This document shows, in pieces, positions 1 through 12,500 of a stretch of 64,000 bases of DNA. The stretch is from Sambucus nigra (lineage: Eukaryota > Streptophyta > Magnoliopsida > Dipsacales > Adoxaceae). The translations under genes were made by a program, and so were the position numbers. The notes below the pieces were generated by a model that saw nothing but the letters and a program-made list of their open reading frames with translations, was not told the origin of the DNA and searched no databases. The stretch is from contig OX422211.1 of assembly GCA_949130495.1 (NCBI GenBank), positions 397,603,049 to 397,667,048 on the forward strand. Direction: 5' to 3'. Position 1 is the stretch's first letter. Every line of letters begins with the position of its first letter.

Positions 1-901
1 TCATCATTAAGGCCTAACCACAAGGAGATAAATTCTAATTTTTAGATATGATATGAATATATGAGTCTACTTTCATATCAAATTGGAATTTCTCAATTAC
101 AATAAGCACACAAAGAGATATACAAGTTTGAATACAAGGGGTTTCAATACAAAGCAATTTTTAAGGGTTTATGCATTCAACTTAACTTAAACTTGCATAT
201 ATTCATACATATGCACCCAAGAATGAAAGGTCAATAAAAAAATCAAGGGTTTATATCATATAAATCATAAATATATGAAAAATAACAAGATTTGCAATTA
301 GGATTACCTTCGGGACGTTTACGTAATTTCTACGGATTTTTCTACACTTTTTCTCCTCACTTTTCTTCCTAAACTTCTACCTTCTCTTTCCTCAAGCTAA
401 CAACACTCTTCAAACTAAACCTAGGGTTTGTTTTGCTGAAGAAATATGTTAAAGGGAGAGTTTTAAGTCGGCCAAGGCTGCCTCCCAAGCCAACCAATCA
501 AATTAAACCATGTGGTTTAATAAAAGACAATTTACTACTTAGAGGGAATTGACAGATTTGCCCCTTGTTCGTAATTTTGGCCTAACTTCTTACTTGCACA
601 TCCGTTTGATGCGCCGTTTGTTTTGTTAAAACCCTAACTCACATGTATACAACTATCTAGTTTTTACCTCAAGTCAAATGTAATGTGATAAGGGTCAAAA
701 CTAGTCTCTGACAGGGACATTTCTACCGAAAAGAACAAAATTTTGTGTTCGTAAATAATTCGACCTTTCATTATTTATGAAAGTAGGATTATAATAAACA
801 TAATCAATTAACATTAGATATACTAATAACACATTATTCATATCACATAAGATAAGAATGATTTAAATATAATTTATCATAATTATATTCGGGTTGTCAC
901 A
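1..901 (-). repeat. End of a minus-strand LTR (gypsy type)
   Basis: Seen: the right border reads ...CGGGTTGTCACA, so on the minus strand the repeat starts TGTGACAACCCG, the same class of start (TGTRAYAACCC) as the other chromovirus-like LTRs in this window. No pyrimidine-rich tract (a minus-strand PPT) follows position 901, so this is either a 5' LTR or a solo LTR whose other end lies left of the window. No reading frame in it looks real. The family is not identified. Confidence 0.5.
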
Positions 902-905
902 CAGC

Positions 906-2195
906 ATGACTTCCTCTGGAGGGAATGGATTGAACAAAGAAGACGTTGCAAACTATCTTAGACGCATAAGACCAAATGCTGGTGTAACACAAAGACAGAC
1001 TCGTATTCAAGACACTCAAGAAAGACCAATGCTAGAGAACTTTGATGATATCTTAGTTCCTCCTGGAAAATCTAGACATGAGATTGTTTCTCAAAATAGA
1101 CTTATTGGGAAGATGCATTTCCCCTAATATAGACCCGATCAAAGATATCCAGACTTGATAAAAGTTAGAAGAGAATTTTTAGATGATGAAAATACTCTTA
1201 TAGACTCTATATGGTGGAACGTAAATAATAGACTATGGATAGAGTTGAAACAAAATTTGGTAGCCATTTTCAGATTCATGAGGACTCAAAGACTTGCAAT
1301 TACCCAACTCAGTGGTACTACTATTCCTATACCGCAGACTCAGACTTATGCTCAGACTCTTGGAGAATCCTCCAAAACTAGACCTGGTGATAATTTTTGT
1401 TATTAGAAAAAGACCTTTAAGACTAAGATTATTATACCTTTTAGTCATAATAATATTCCAATATCAGAAGACTATCAAAAAGACGCTAATAGCATTATTG
1501 AACATTTTAATATGTTATTATCTGAGACTAATGGAGATGCCTTAATGATGAGAGATTTCTTCAAAGATGTTCCAAAGATTTATCTTTCGGGAAAAGCAAA
1601 GATTGCCCAAATAACCTTAGCAGACTATGAGTTCATTGGACTCATCTAAATTAAGACTATAAACTCTATTGCTCTTGGAAAAATAATCCATGAGTATGTT
1701 AAAAAGGTAGAAGACTTCCTTCCTTTATTTGCTAGAATCTATCAGATTGCTCCAAGTTCCTGTAGAGGAAAGAGAGTTGAAGGATTTAGACTTGTTAGAT
1801 TTTCCAATCATATATTTGAAGACTTTAAGATTCTATCTGAAGACGAGACTAAATATTTAATTATTAATAAGTCCAAACTCCAGATTGCCCAAGTTATGTA
1901 GATGATAGAAATCATGGAACTGTTAACAGGTGAAGACATATGGTATACTACATACAATAAAGAAGACCTTATTATCCAAGCTGATGAGACATTTAATATA
2001 AGACTTAAGAAAAAATCTAAAGAAATGGTGGAGATCTCCTTACCAGCCAGCCTCAGAGTGGTAGGCCTCATTGAAGAATTTTTCAACAATAATGTTCTCC
2101 CAAACAAGGGAATGACAGAAGAAGACACATATACAACAAAGAAGGTCCCCTCAGTAGTGGAAGAATTATTAAAGATTGAAGACTCAATTGTTTAG
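906..2195 (+). pseudogene. Decayed ORF of an unidentified retroelement or endogenous pararetrovirus (upstream frame)
   Basis: One frame of about 430 codons runs through this stretch, interrupted only by in-frame TAA/TAG codons at 1125, 1404, 1647 and 1899, with no frameshift. The product is charged and rich in Ile, Lys and AGA-coded Arg. It has no zinc knuckle, protease or RT motif that I recognise. It lies directly upstream of a TATA/poly(A)-like intergenic region, with a second decayed frame beyond. That order, last gene then promoter then leader then first gene, is how Caulimoviridae genomes read when linearised, so an old endogenous pararetrovirus is possible. The alternative is the accessory ORF of an unknown retroelement. 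The assignment is inference; what is directly seen is a long, mutated, once-coding frame. Confidence 0.35.
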
Positions 2196-2957
2196 ACTCT
2201 ACTTCCATAAAGCGAAAGATTCCTGCCCCACGTCGGCCACCAGATAAATAAAAAGGCGAAGATGTTGGCTGCTTGATTCTTTTACTTTATCACAAGACGA
2301 AAGATATGGGCCATCAGACGGTCCCATTCAAACAAAGACCTGCCATAAGAAGACGAATTACTTTATGAAGAGACAAAACTTTAGACTTTAAATATTTGTA
2401 TTTTTTTCTTTGACCGGTTAACTTTTAGCCCCCGGTAGTAAGTCATATGTATGCTCCCTTGTGCTATAAAAGGGACGTAGGGGTTGTCTTGAGAGGTATC
2501 GATTGTAAGACTTCCAGTATAAAAGTTTAGAAATAAGAGTGTGTAAGCTTGTAGAGAGTAATATGTATATGAGTGAGTAATTCCCATATAGTTAGGGGAA
2601 TGGTGAGAGTTGTAATTACTAATGAAATGCAATAAAAGTATTTTCTTTTCCACAAATCTCTTATGTTGAGTTGTTATTATTTTCCAAATTGTCTCCAACT
2701 TTCTATTCATAGAGGACTATTATGTGAAACCTCTGGTGTAGCACACAAGGTGTTATACAGTTGAGCCGCCATCAGGTGCCGATTTGCCGTGAGCCGTTAT
2801 CCAGGTTGCCATTAGGCGTGAAGGCGTATAGGCAGGAAATGGGAACAACGCCAAAATAGTTGATTGAGGTGTGACACATAAAGAGAGAGTTGCAGGAGGC
2901 CGAGACCGGAGAAGAATAGTAACAAAGCTGAAAAGAAGAAGAAAGGACGATAAAGAT
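2196..2957 (+). promoter_or_regulatory. Intergenic region with TATA box and poly(A) signal
   Basis: A good TATA box (CTATAAAAG, 2464-2472) lies in a non-coding stretch. About 165 bases downstream is AATAAA (2631-2636). A TATA box closely followed by a poly(A) signal is the layout expected for a terminally redundant (R region) pararetrovirus or LTR transcript. Further on (2764-2835) are short GC-rich near-repeats. I did not find a clear tRNA-Met primer-binding site downstream, which weakens the pararetrovirus reading. Confidence 0.35.
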
Positions 2958-3767
2958 ATGACAGACCATAATGAAGGTATAACTCGAACCAAACCCTTAA
3001 CTATTTTACATATTATTATTTTAAAAGAAACTTGTATGAGCCTACAAATCACTAAAGACTTTTTAGCATTTGTTAATCAAACAAATTTAGACCTAACTAG
3101 AGAAATCCAAGATTGGACTCTAAGAGACCCTAAAGATAAAGAACTTATAGAAACTTCTTTAACATATACAGGTGGTACTTTCAAATATATAGACCAGGTT
3201 ATTGAGTAGTTAGTACGTGAAGTACCTAGAATAGAAATAATTAGAACATGGATCAGAGATCTCTTTAAAAAAAAAGATAAGAACTAAAGATTTTACAAAA
3301 GAACTGTCAAGACCTGAAAAATATCAAGAATATACTAGAATAATTGAAGACAGTATACATGTATTAAAATTTATTAGACGAAAAAGGATAGCAGAAACTA
3401 AAGCTATTTTAAATAGAGCCGGAGGAATCCGCCCTCTCCTTAAAAATGTAGAAACAGTTATCCCTAGAATATATCGAAGATTTTTGTCATCTTAAGGAGA
3501 TAACGATTTAGATAAATTTATAGAAGACGATATAATTAATATTGCTAATCAGATATATAAAGAAACTAGACTGATAAAACTGCAATGCCGTATAAGTTAT
3601 TTAAGACAAGAATATTTTCCATCAAAATCGCTTGCAATTTCTAAACTCCCTAAAAAAACTATTTATATAGACAATCCTCGCTATTCAGCATTCCGGTACG
3701 ATAGTGACGAAAGAAGCTTGAGAAGTAGCAGTAGCCCTGAAACTTCTACACTTAGACTTCCATATTA
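2958..3767 (+). pseudogene. Decayed ORF downstream of the 2464 TATA box
   Basis: The frame is open from ATG 2958 (or ATG 3036) to TAG 3207. It continues in the same frame to an A9 run near 3268-3276, where the reading shifts by one base, then runs on with a stop near 3494 until about 3767. The predicted product is helix-rich, then highly basic toward and beyond its end (Lys/Arg clusters to about 3920), as in nucleic-acid-binding tails. No catalytic motif is visible. The A-run frameshift and internal stops mark it as dead. It is probably the partner of the 906-2195 frame, with similar composition and shared orientation. Family unidentified. Confidence 0.35.
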
Positions 3768-3973
3768 ATTAGGCTTTAAAACAAGCTTAAAAGTCCATAG
3801 AAATCATTAGGGTAGAAATTTATATTCCTTTAACTTTAGAAAAAGACATAGGCATAAAAAAACAAAGCGGTCCCCCAAAGGTGGTCCTAAAAAGACAAAA
3901 CCGGTCCCAAAATCATGTGGCTGATATTACCCCGTCATTTAAGCCCGTTAAATTAGCCCGTCGCAGAGACTTA

Positions 3974-3974
<1 letters not shown>

Positions 3975-4029
<55 letters not shown>

Positions 4030-4344
4030 GATAACGCATACACTCAAGTGTACCCAAAACATCAAAATCCTCAAATGTTGGATCATCATCTTAATTAGGT
4101 TTGCTATATCTCAAAATCATGTCAAACATAAATAACCAAGAAGGATACCGCATACACTCAAGTATACCCCAAATCATCTAAGTCCTTAAATACCAGATTA
4201 TTCGTTATGTTCTTAGGTGTATCAACTCTTAACCTTATTAGATTCGACTCCTAGTTTATTGCGTAACCAAACCATGAGTACATATATTTCTATACGCGCG
4301 CGCACACACACACACACTCTCTCTCTGTCTCTGTCTCTTTCTCT
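3975..4344. repeat. Microsatellites and a ~112-bp direct duplication
   Basis: (AT)n at 3975-4008 passes into (GA)n at 4008-4029. A unit starting AGGATAACGCATACACTCAAG at about 4028 is repeated with changes at about 4141. CG/CA/CT simple repeats occupy 4295-4344. No gene is visible. Confidence 0.75.
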
Positions 4345-4639
4345 TAACGCACATATATGTATCCTCATTTTATTACTAAATTAATTGCACGAGTTATAAT
4401 CTCTCAAGACCTCAAAAAATCTCCTAAACACTTTAACTCGTTACTCTATAAGCTCAATGAGTATATATGACCATAGGACACCGCTCTCTTACGTGTCTAC
4501 CTAATCTATCATAATTTCCAATGTCGGATAGTACAATTAATTAAAATATTAACCATTCTTCTAATTTAATTAAAGTTACACAATTTATCTTTTTGTTTAT
4601 ACACTAATAAACCTAACTTTTGAATTTTTCCAACCATCT

Positions 4640-5650
4640 CTCATATGGATAACCTCTCATATAGTTGAATTAACAAGGGATAACAACATTGTCCATTCCC
4701 TCTAATTTGACTCGAGTTCAATCCAAGGGCCAAATTGATTCGCGCACAGGGACGAATCGATTCACACCTGGTAGAAAGCCAAGTTTGTCTAAAAACAAAA
4801 GCTTCTTTCATAAATCCACTGTTAATGGTTTCCAAAGCTCCAATTCGAAACCTAAAATAATATCATAACTTAATATAAGTGTGGGAACATGTTTCTAAAT
4901 GTTTTTTCACAATCATCCGAGTTTAAAAACATCAAATCCAAGATCAAAACCGAATGATCCAAACTTTGCAACATAAATCATCATTAAATCATGTTAAGGT
5001 TTTTTCATCACTATTCCAACCTTAAACCTCAAATTAACTTGTGAATAATTTGTAATAATTATGTTTTTTTCTAATACATCCATATTCTCATATTCATATC
5101 ATTTAATCCATGAGTTTCACATTTTAATCATGAAGGTACAACTCTTCAATGCAGGTCAAATTAATATCATTCCTAACTATCCCAAATCATTAGTACAATC
5201 AAACTAATTCCTAAACATACTTTAATATTTCGATTTGAAAATGAAAAATGCATTTTCTAAATCAGTTACATATTTATAATGAGGATTGCAAGAATTCTCG
5301 CACGAAAATCGAAGAACACGCGATCATAAGCTTGAGTACTTATGGTTTGTCCTCCTTGGACTTTCTCTGCTTCTCCCAAAGACCCATGGATGTGAGGGTT
5401 TTCTTCTCCAAGAATAAATGGTAATTAATTACCCTAAACCCCACTTAAAAACTTAAATTTCTGCACATCCATTAAATTGCTATTTTTGATCCCTTAAATG
5501 GTTCAAAAATACTACACGAATTGACCGAAAACTCACCCTAAGGTCGTACCAACCCCGAGCCCAATTTAAAATGGTAAAAATACATAACCAGGCAACCGTG
5601 TCACCCCAGAGTCTAGTCTAAATGATATTATCCATGACCTACGCTAATAG
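4640..5650 (-). repeat. Strongly diverged LTR relic related to the Tek family
   Basis: The anchor is a pair of palindromic elements, AAATTGATTCG at 4732 and CGAATCGATTCA at 4753, 22 bases apart. This is the arrangement found eight-fold in the Tek LTRs (7461-7685) and in the relic LTR at 37829-38025. The surrounding sequence is AT-rich and looks like LTR leader in reverse orientation, but borders are not definable. The short ORF across 4641-4835 is a chance frame. Confidence 0.35.
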
Positions 5651-6632
5651 TTCACGGTGTCAACAAATTCTCTTAATTATTCGGCACGTACACATAGTTC
5701 ACAATCATATATTTAATATCACTAACTAATTATTCCAAAACACACGTTACAAAAATCATATCGTGTGAAAATTTTAATTTTCATCTAAATTATGTCAATC
5801 TATTATTACTAAACTACACAGGTAATAATTAATCCCATTTATTAATTTATTCTCAATTAATAGTTAATAAACACAGTTCATAAAAATACAATGTATTTTT
5901 GCCAATTAGTCTCGTTTACTAAGTATGTAGTTCAATAGGTCATATCATCTTCTTTTGTTCCGACAAGTCCCATGAAAAAAGATCTTTGGTCCAATAAATT
6001 CTATTTGTAAACATATAATGAATACTCACTATATGTAAAATATGACCTATTAGGAAAAATACGTTATGATAGGACTTATTAGAAAATTTCTTATGTAAAT
6101 AGGACTTATTTGTCAAGATCCCTTACATAATTTTTCTTTAATTTTCTCTTTGGGGGTTTTACCTTCTAATGTCTTTTCTTTTACTTAATATTTTTTTCGT
6201 GTGAGCTTTAAAAAATCCTATTAAGGAGAGAGGGGGATACAGGTTCCGAGAGAGGAAGATAATAGTGAGATAGAGGAGAGTAAAATTTGGTTTTTTATCT
6301 CTTAATAAATTCATCCAAATAGCCTTCAATTATTGAATAACGTATGTCTTAATGAAATCATCCAAATTAGCCCACGAATACTTTTCCATATAAAAGGCTT
6401 TTATAGTTTCATGTTTCTTCATCTTCAACATTCACAAGATGCTGCTGCACAGATGCCTGTGATTTAGCACTGCTAATAGTAGAATATGAGCATTTAATAA
6501 GCAATAAATTAATTGACTAAAATTTGTTTGTTAGAAAAAAATTATAAATTCCTTACTAAGTGTCTCTAGAATGACATCCTAAATAATTTAATTAATTTTA
6601 TTTTATTTATTAATTTTTATTTATCAGAGAAA
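5651..6632. other. AT-rich spacer, no gene seen
   Basis: I read both strands and found no coding frame, RNA gene or clear repeat. A few near-repeats of TAGGACTTATT occur at 6050-6120 and a purine-rich run at 6220-6290. The last five bases (6633-6637, TGTTA) are the left target-site duplication of Tek. Confidence 0.6.
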
Positions 6633-6637
6633 TGTTA

Positions 6638-9335
6638 TGTAATAACCCTCGCTTATGGGACCGTATTTTACATTAATTACTTAGTATAGTAATTAGAGAC
6701 CAGTATTGGGTTATGATTTGAATATTGATTCAATGTAGAGAGTTTATATTTATTCTGAGTTAGCATACATATCATAATTATGGAAAATATTGCTATGTCA
6801 TGCTTATTAATATCATCCGAATTTAAAATGATATTTGGCTTAATAATGAGACCGGAATCTAAATTGAATTTTAAAATGTCCAGATGATAATTTGGAGGTT
6901 GCAGTCGATTCCGGAATGTGTGAAATAGTCAAATTATGTACCATATTGTATTTTGTAGTTTTGGGCATTTTTGACTGGTTGTGCCATAATTATGCTATTG
7001 CGTATTATTTTATCGCACTTTTGATTAATTAAGTGGAGCATTTGGTCTTAAGTCACGACTTAAGCCTTTTTAGTCTTCTAATTTCCCCAAATCCCTTCCT
7101 AAACCTAAGAGAGAAAAGAGAAAGTAGAGAGAAAGCTTTGGATTGAGAGGGAGATTGCAACTACCCCAAGAAATCTGCATATTTGCTGAATCAAGGCAAG
7201 TTTTTACTTGCAAATTGTTGTCTTGAGATAGATGATTGTTGTGAAAATGGTATATTAATCCTAGTGTACCAAACATAGGGTTTTATTATGTGTTTTGGGT
7301 TTTGATTTATTCCCAAGATGATTCATGAGGTTTTAAGATGTTAGCTAGCATCATTGGTGTCTTATAGTGTTGGTATATGAGTTTGGTTTGGAGAAGATTG
7401 AGTTTGGGTAGCAAATGGAGTCCAAGACTCCATAGCCAATTCTTGGCAAAATCGCAGGCCCGAATCGATTCGGCCCCCTGGGCGAATCGATTCGGCTAGG
7501 GGCAGTGCTCAGGTCTTGTTGACCGAATCGATTCGGCCTCCCATCCGAATCGATTCGGCAGTTATGCAGAAACCCAGATTTTCTGACCGAATCGATTCAG
7601 CCTTCCATCCGAATCGATTCGGCATTTATGCAGAACCTCAACTTTTCTGGCCGAATCGATTCGGCCAAGGGGGCGAACCGATTCGGTAGCCCTGCATTTT
7701 CCAACTTTTTCTTTTTCATTTGTAACCCCTTTTCTTTAAGATTTTTGGATTAGGGACCTTCTTAAATGAAGTAAACATAGGGTTTAGAGTTCTAGTTGAG
7801 TTGGGTCGACATCCTAGACTCGAAAGGGTTCATCTAGGATTCTTTCAAAGGGGAATTTAAAGTGATGTTTAGGCGTCACTTTTGTCGTATAGTTTTATAT
7901 CGGTCTAGAAGATGTCAAGGTCAATTTTGGAGACTTTGGAATTCAAATTGAGTTACATTTTGATTTGAGGGTTTATATTAAAGCCTAAAAGAGGCCTTGG
8001 GGGATAACTTTGGAGTCTGAATTCTTTTTGAGGATGCTATGTCGGTACGAATTATACATAGTCCCGATTTAACTTACGCATTTATTTAAAATGGGAAATT
8101 GTTAAGGTAAATGATAATTTTACTTAACCACGGCATGGGAATTAATGAAATAAAGGTTACACACCTCTCTAAATACCATCTTAAGGGAAGTCCGTGCGAT
8201 AGGTGAAGCCCCCTGGCTAATGAACGCAGGGTGGATATAGTCCTAGGCCATATGAGCGCTTGTTCTATTTTTCTGCGATGGGTAGGAGATTTTTGGTGTG
8301 GTCTTGACTACCCCGCAGGCATATGGCCGCTTCCCGACGTTTTCGATAGGATCCCAGGTTGTCGTATGCTAGGCCCTGGAGGATGATGGTTATTTAGGGG
8401 CGCGCCCAGTGGGGAAACCCGGACGGGCGGTCTTAGAATCGTATTATTTGTAATTATGACTATTCTAATTATCGAGTTGGACTCGACGGAACATTTATGC
8501 CATAAAGAGCAAACTTATGCCGCAAAGAGCATGTTATTGAGATCAGTGCCATATAAAGCACATGATGATAATCATATTCCCGATAAAGAATGGAAACATG
8601 AAGATTGTTTTTGAAATGTGATGAAAGATGATAAAGGCTCATAAGCACTTTTAATTCTGTTTATTATGAATCTCACTTTAAGTGGTCCTTCATCAGTTTT
8701 AGTCCCTTACATGACGTTCACATGTTAGACTATCATCCATGCTTAATTGTGCATCATTGTCATACCTGTCATCTATCCATTGATCACATATACTCGGCCC
8801 TGACCGGTTTTCATTCTGTTGTATCTATATATATATGATCCGTTCAGGTGTTCCGCCGCACGGTCGCCAATAATGACCCTTCCTTCCTGTGGATTTTGAG
8901 GAGCCGTGACTTTGTGCGGGTTTCACGGGATTTTGTGTAGACGCCTCCTTTTATGTTTCTAGTTATGTTCAGTACATTCGGGCTGTTGCCCAAACTGTTG
9001 TAAATGTATAATGAATGTATTATGTAACACTTGGTACTCTATGTATGTTGTATGAATGGTATTGACCGAAGTTTTATTCGGTCCTTTGTATCTTTCGGGT
9101 TTTCTTACGTGCGCTTGTGGGGGTTTCCACCCTCTATTTCTATGATGGGTTGTTGAAAATGTTTTCCTTTTTATTTTAAATCAAAGTTTTGATAACCCGT
9201 CTTCTGGAATATAGAGTGGTTATTCCTTATACTTTGTATATTGTTGTGATGCTGAGAATGATATTTATCAATGATTTCCTATTTAATCGGGGTATAGGGC
9301 TGGCCACCCTTTATTCCGGATAGCGGGTTATCACA
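6638..9335 (+). repeat. Tek 5' LTR
   Basis: TG...CA ended, with an imperfect inverted terminus TGTRATAACCC. It contains an eight-copy palindrome array (7461-7685). A TATA-like run TCTATATATATATG at about 8825-8838 may be the core promoter, which would leave a U5/R part of about 500 bases. It differs from the 3' copy at about 14 sites. Confidence 0.95.
7461..7685. repeat. Eight paired CGAATCGATTCG palindromes in the Tek LTR
   Basis: Copies start at 7461, 7483, 7524, 7546, 7588, 7610, 7652 and 7674 (the last reads CGAACCGATTCG). They fall into four pairs spaced 22 bases apart, with pairs about 42 bases apart. The spacers differ, and several flanks extend the palindrome to CCGAATCGATTCGG. The same array is in the 3' LTR at 14978-15202. 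Its function is unknown. A dimeric binding site is a plausible inference because 22 bases is about two helical turns. Confidence 0.9.
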
Positions 9336-9337
9336 GA

Positions 9338-9355
9338 TGGTATCAGAGCATCAGG
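9338..9355 (+). promoter_or_regulatory. Tek primer-binding site (tRNA-Met type)
   Basis: TGGTATCAGAGCATCAGG lies two bases after the 5' LTR. The first 14 bases match the usual plant PBS complementary to the 3' end of initiator tRNA-Met. Confidence 0.9.
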
Positions 9356-9516
9356 TTCTAGAGTCTTTAGGATCTATGCGGACTTGTCACCTTCTACCGT
9401 AGCGTTCTTTGATATAGAGCTTAATGTCAGGATTATTTTTGCTGCCCATGTATGCGATCTTCTGCTAAATAGATTGTCTTATATTATGTTTTAACTCTAT
9501 CTCATCTTTATCTCAG

Positions 9517-12500
9517 ATGCCGCCGAAGAGAGGACGTCCCGTTAGACGTAATAGGGTTGTTGAGGATGAGTTTGGTCCTCCACCGCAGCAGGGGAATATC
9601 AGTGCCGCTGAAGTGGCAAATATTGTGGCCCAAGCTGTCAATGCCGCAATGACTGCAGTGGCCCAACAAATGCCACAAGCCCAAGTTAGAGGGCAAGAAG
9701 CACCAGTTCCTACGGGACCTTCTCAGTGGGAACGGGTGAGGGAATCTTTTCTTAAGGGACATCCCCCGGAGTTTGAGGGAGGTTCAGATGTTATCAAGGC
9801 GAACCAATGGAAGAGAGATATGCAGCGCCATCTTAGGATGGTGGAATGTAGTGAGGAGAAGAAGCAGATTCTCGTTACTTTCAAGTTGGTAGGACCGACT
9901 TTACATTGGTGGGAGTCCATGACGACGCCCGAGCAGAGGGATACTATGTCCATCACAAATTTTTGGGCCTTGTTTGATGGGAAGTATTTTCCTCCCGCAG
10001 TTCAGAGGGAAATGCAGAGGAAGCTGCAGGATTTGGTTCAAGGGGAGAGGTCAGTTGCTGAGTATGAGGAAGAGTTTACCCGGTTAGCCAGCTTTATACC
10101 GGATGAGGTAACTCCAGAATCGAAGAGGATCTCCAAGTTTGTGGGAGGTTTACAGTGGAGAATAAAACAACATTTGCTGGGTAATCCATCTCTGGTGACT
10201 TTTGGGGATGTGATGAATGCCGCCTTGCTTTACTGTCAGGAGCACAGATTGTTTTTGTTAAACAAGAAGAAGGTTGTTACTGTGGGTCAAGCAGCGAGGC
10301 AGGGAGGTGTTGGGAGTGGAGGGGGAACATCCTCTTCGTCCCAATCCTCGGGGAACAAGCAGGTTGAGAGGGGTCCTCGGCAGGGGGATCCGTCCAAGCG
10401 TCCACGTTTTGGTGGGTTTAATGCTGGTAATAATAATAACAGGCAAGGTCAAGGTGGTCAGCAGCCTCAGGGAGGCCGAGGTGGAAATGGTGGTAGGGGC
10501 CAACAGGGCCGAGGTGCGGGTCAACTCCGGAATAACCAAGGCAGGAATCAGGATAACATGACTAATAAATGTTTTCAGTGTGGGGAGCTGGGCCACTTTA
10601 AGAGGGAATGTCCTCAGTTGGTTGGAGGGCATCTTCCTAGGGCCCCACAGCAGCCGTATGTACAGTTTCCGCCTCAAGCGCCTAATCCGGTTGGTCCTCC
10701 TCAACAGGGGCAATTGCAGTACGGAAGGGTTTACCATCTTCAGGAGGCTTTGCTTCCTCCAGCTCCTCCGGCACCACCAGCGATCGAGGGTAAGTTTCTC
10801 ATTCAGGGGCACTTGGGTCGAATTCTATTTGATACGGGTGCTACACACTCCTTTATTTCCAGAAGTTTTGCTCAGACTACAGGTTTGATAAAATCTGCTG
10901 AAAGTACTTTCACTAGCGTCAAATCCTCTATGGGCGATGGCTCATTGATTTTCTTCGTATGTAAAAACGTAGGAATTAACCTTGGTGACTTGTGTTTTGA
11001 GGCTGACTTACTCGTCCTTGATATGGTCGGGTATGATGTAATTTTGGGGATGGGTTGGCTAGCGAAGTACCGTGCTATAGTGAATTGCTACGGGAAGAGT
11101 ATAGTTTTTGCAGTTTCGGGACAAGAGATGTTCCTGGTAGTTATGCCTTGTATGGAGGGGAGAACGAGTGCTTATCTATATTGTATTGCGGAAGATGCAT
11201 CTAGAGATGTCATGGTTCCCTTAAATTCTCTTTCGATCGTTAGAGATTTTGAAGATGTCTTTTGGGAGATACCGGGATTACCCCCAAGTCGGGAGATCGA
11301 GTTTGTGATTGACTTAATGCCGGGAACTAGGCCGATCGCCAAAGCTCCTTATCGTATGGCTCCTGTAGAGATGAGGGAGCTGAGGGATCAGATTCAGAAG
11401 TTACTGGAGCAGGGCTTCATTAGGCGTAGTACCTCACCGTGGGGCGCTCCAGTATTATTTGTGAAGAAGAGAGACGGTTCTCTCCGGTTATGCGTGGACT
11501 ATAGAGAGTTGAATAAAGTCACCATCCGGAATAAATACCCTTTACCTCGCATTGACGACTTGTTTGATCAACTTAGGGGAGCTTCATATTTCTTCAAGAT
11601 CGACTTGCGGATAGGGTATCACCAATTGAGGATACGGGAGCAAGATGTGTCCAAGACGGCTTTTCTGACCCGTTACGGATCTTATGAGTTCTTGGTTATG
11701 CCCTTCGGGCTAACCAATGCCCCTGCGGTGTTTATGGACCTTATGAATAGGGTATTTCGGGATTTCCTTGACCAGTTTGTCATTGTTTTTATCGATGACA
11801 TCCTAGTCTATTCTCAGACAGAGTCTGATCACGCTGCTCACTTACGGTTGGTCCTGCAGAGATTGAGGGATCATCAATTGTATGCGAAGTTTGAGAAGTG
11901 TGGCTTCTGGCTGAAGGAAGTTCAATTTTTGGGACATGTGGTGTCATCCCAAGGCGTGTCTGTGGATCCGAGTAAGGTGGTCGCAGTGAAGGAGTGGGGT
12001 CAGCCCACGACGCCCACTGAAGTTCGTAGTTTTCTGGGATTTGCGGGTTATTATCGTCGATTCATTAAGGGTTTTTCTAAGGTTGCTAGCCCATTGACAA
12101 ACTTGACCCGGAAAGGAGTAAGATTTGTTTGGGACAGTTCATGTCAAGCGGCTTTCGATGAGCTCAAGGACAGACTGACTTCAGCTCCAGTCCTAGCATT
12201 GCCCAGGCCGGGATTGGAATATCTCGTCTTTACCGATGCATCTCTTCTGGGGTTAGGAGGTGTTCTTCAACAAGAGAGATAACCTATTGCATACGCTTCT
12301 CGCAAGTTGAAGCCTCACGAGAGGAACTATCCGGTACATGACTTGGAATTCGCCGCCGTGGTATTTGCCTTGAAGATATGGAGGCATTACCTCTTGGGGG
12401 AAAAGTTTAGTCTTTTCACCGATCACAAATCGCTGCAGTACTTATTCTCCCAAAAGGATTTGAACATGCGCCAACGCCGTTGGTTGGAGTTTGTGAAAGA

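Noticed and set aside
9338..9355. tRNA-like sequence at the PBS
   Set aside because: Only the complement of a tRNA 3' end is present; there is no cloverleaf.
10258..10812. 184-codon minus-strand open frame inside Tek gag
   Set aside because: It is a shadow of the gag frame, with no start context and no domain; the sense frame carries the CCHC knuckle and protease.
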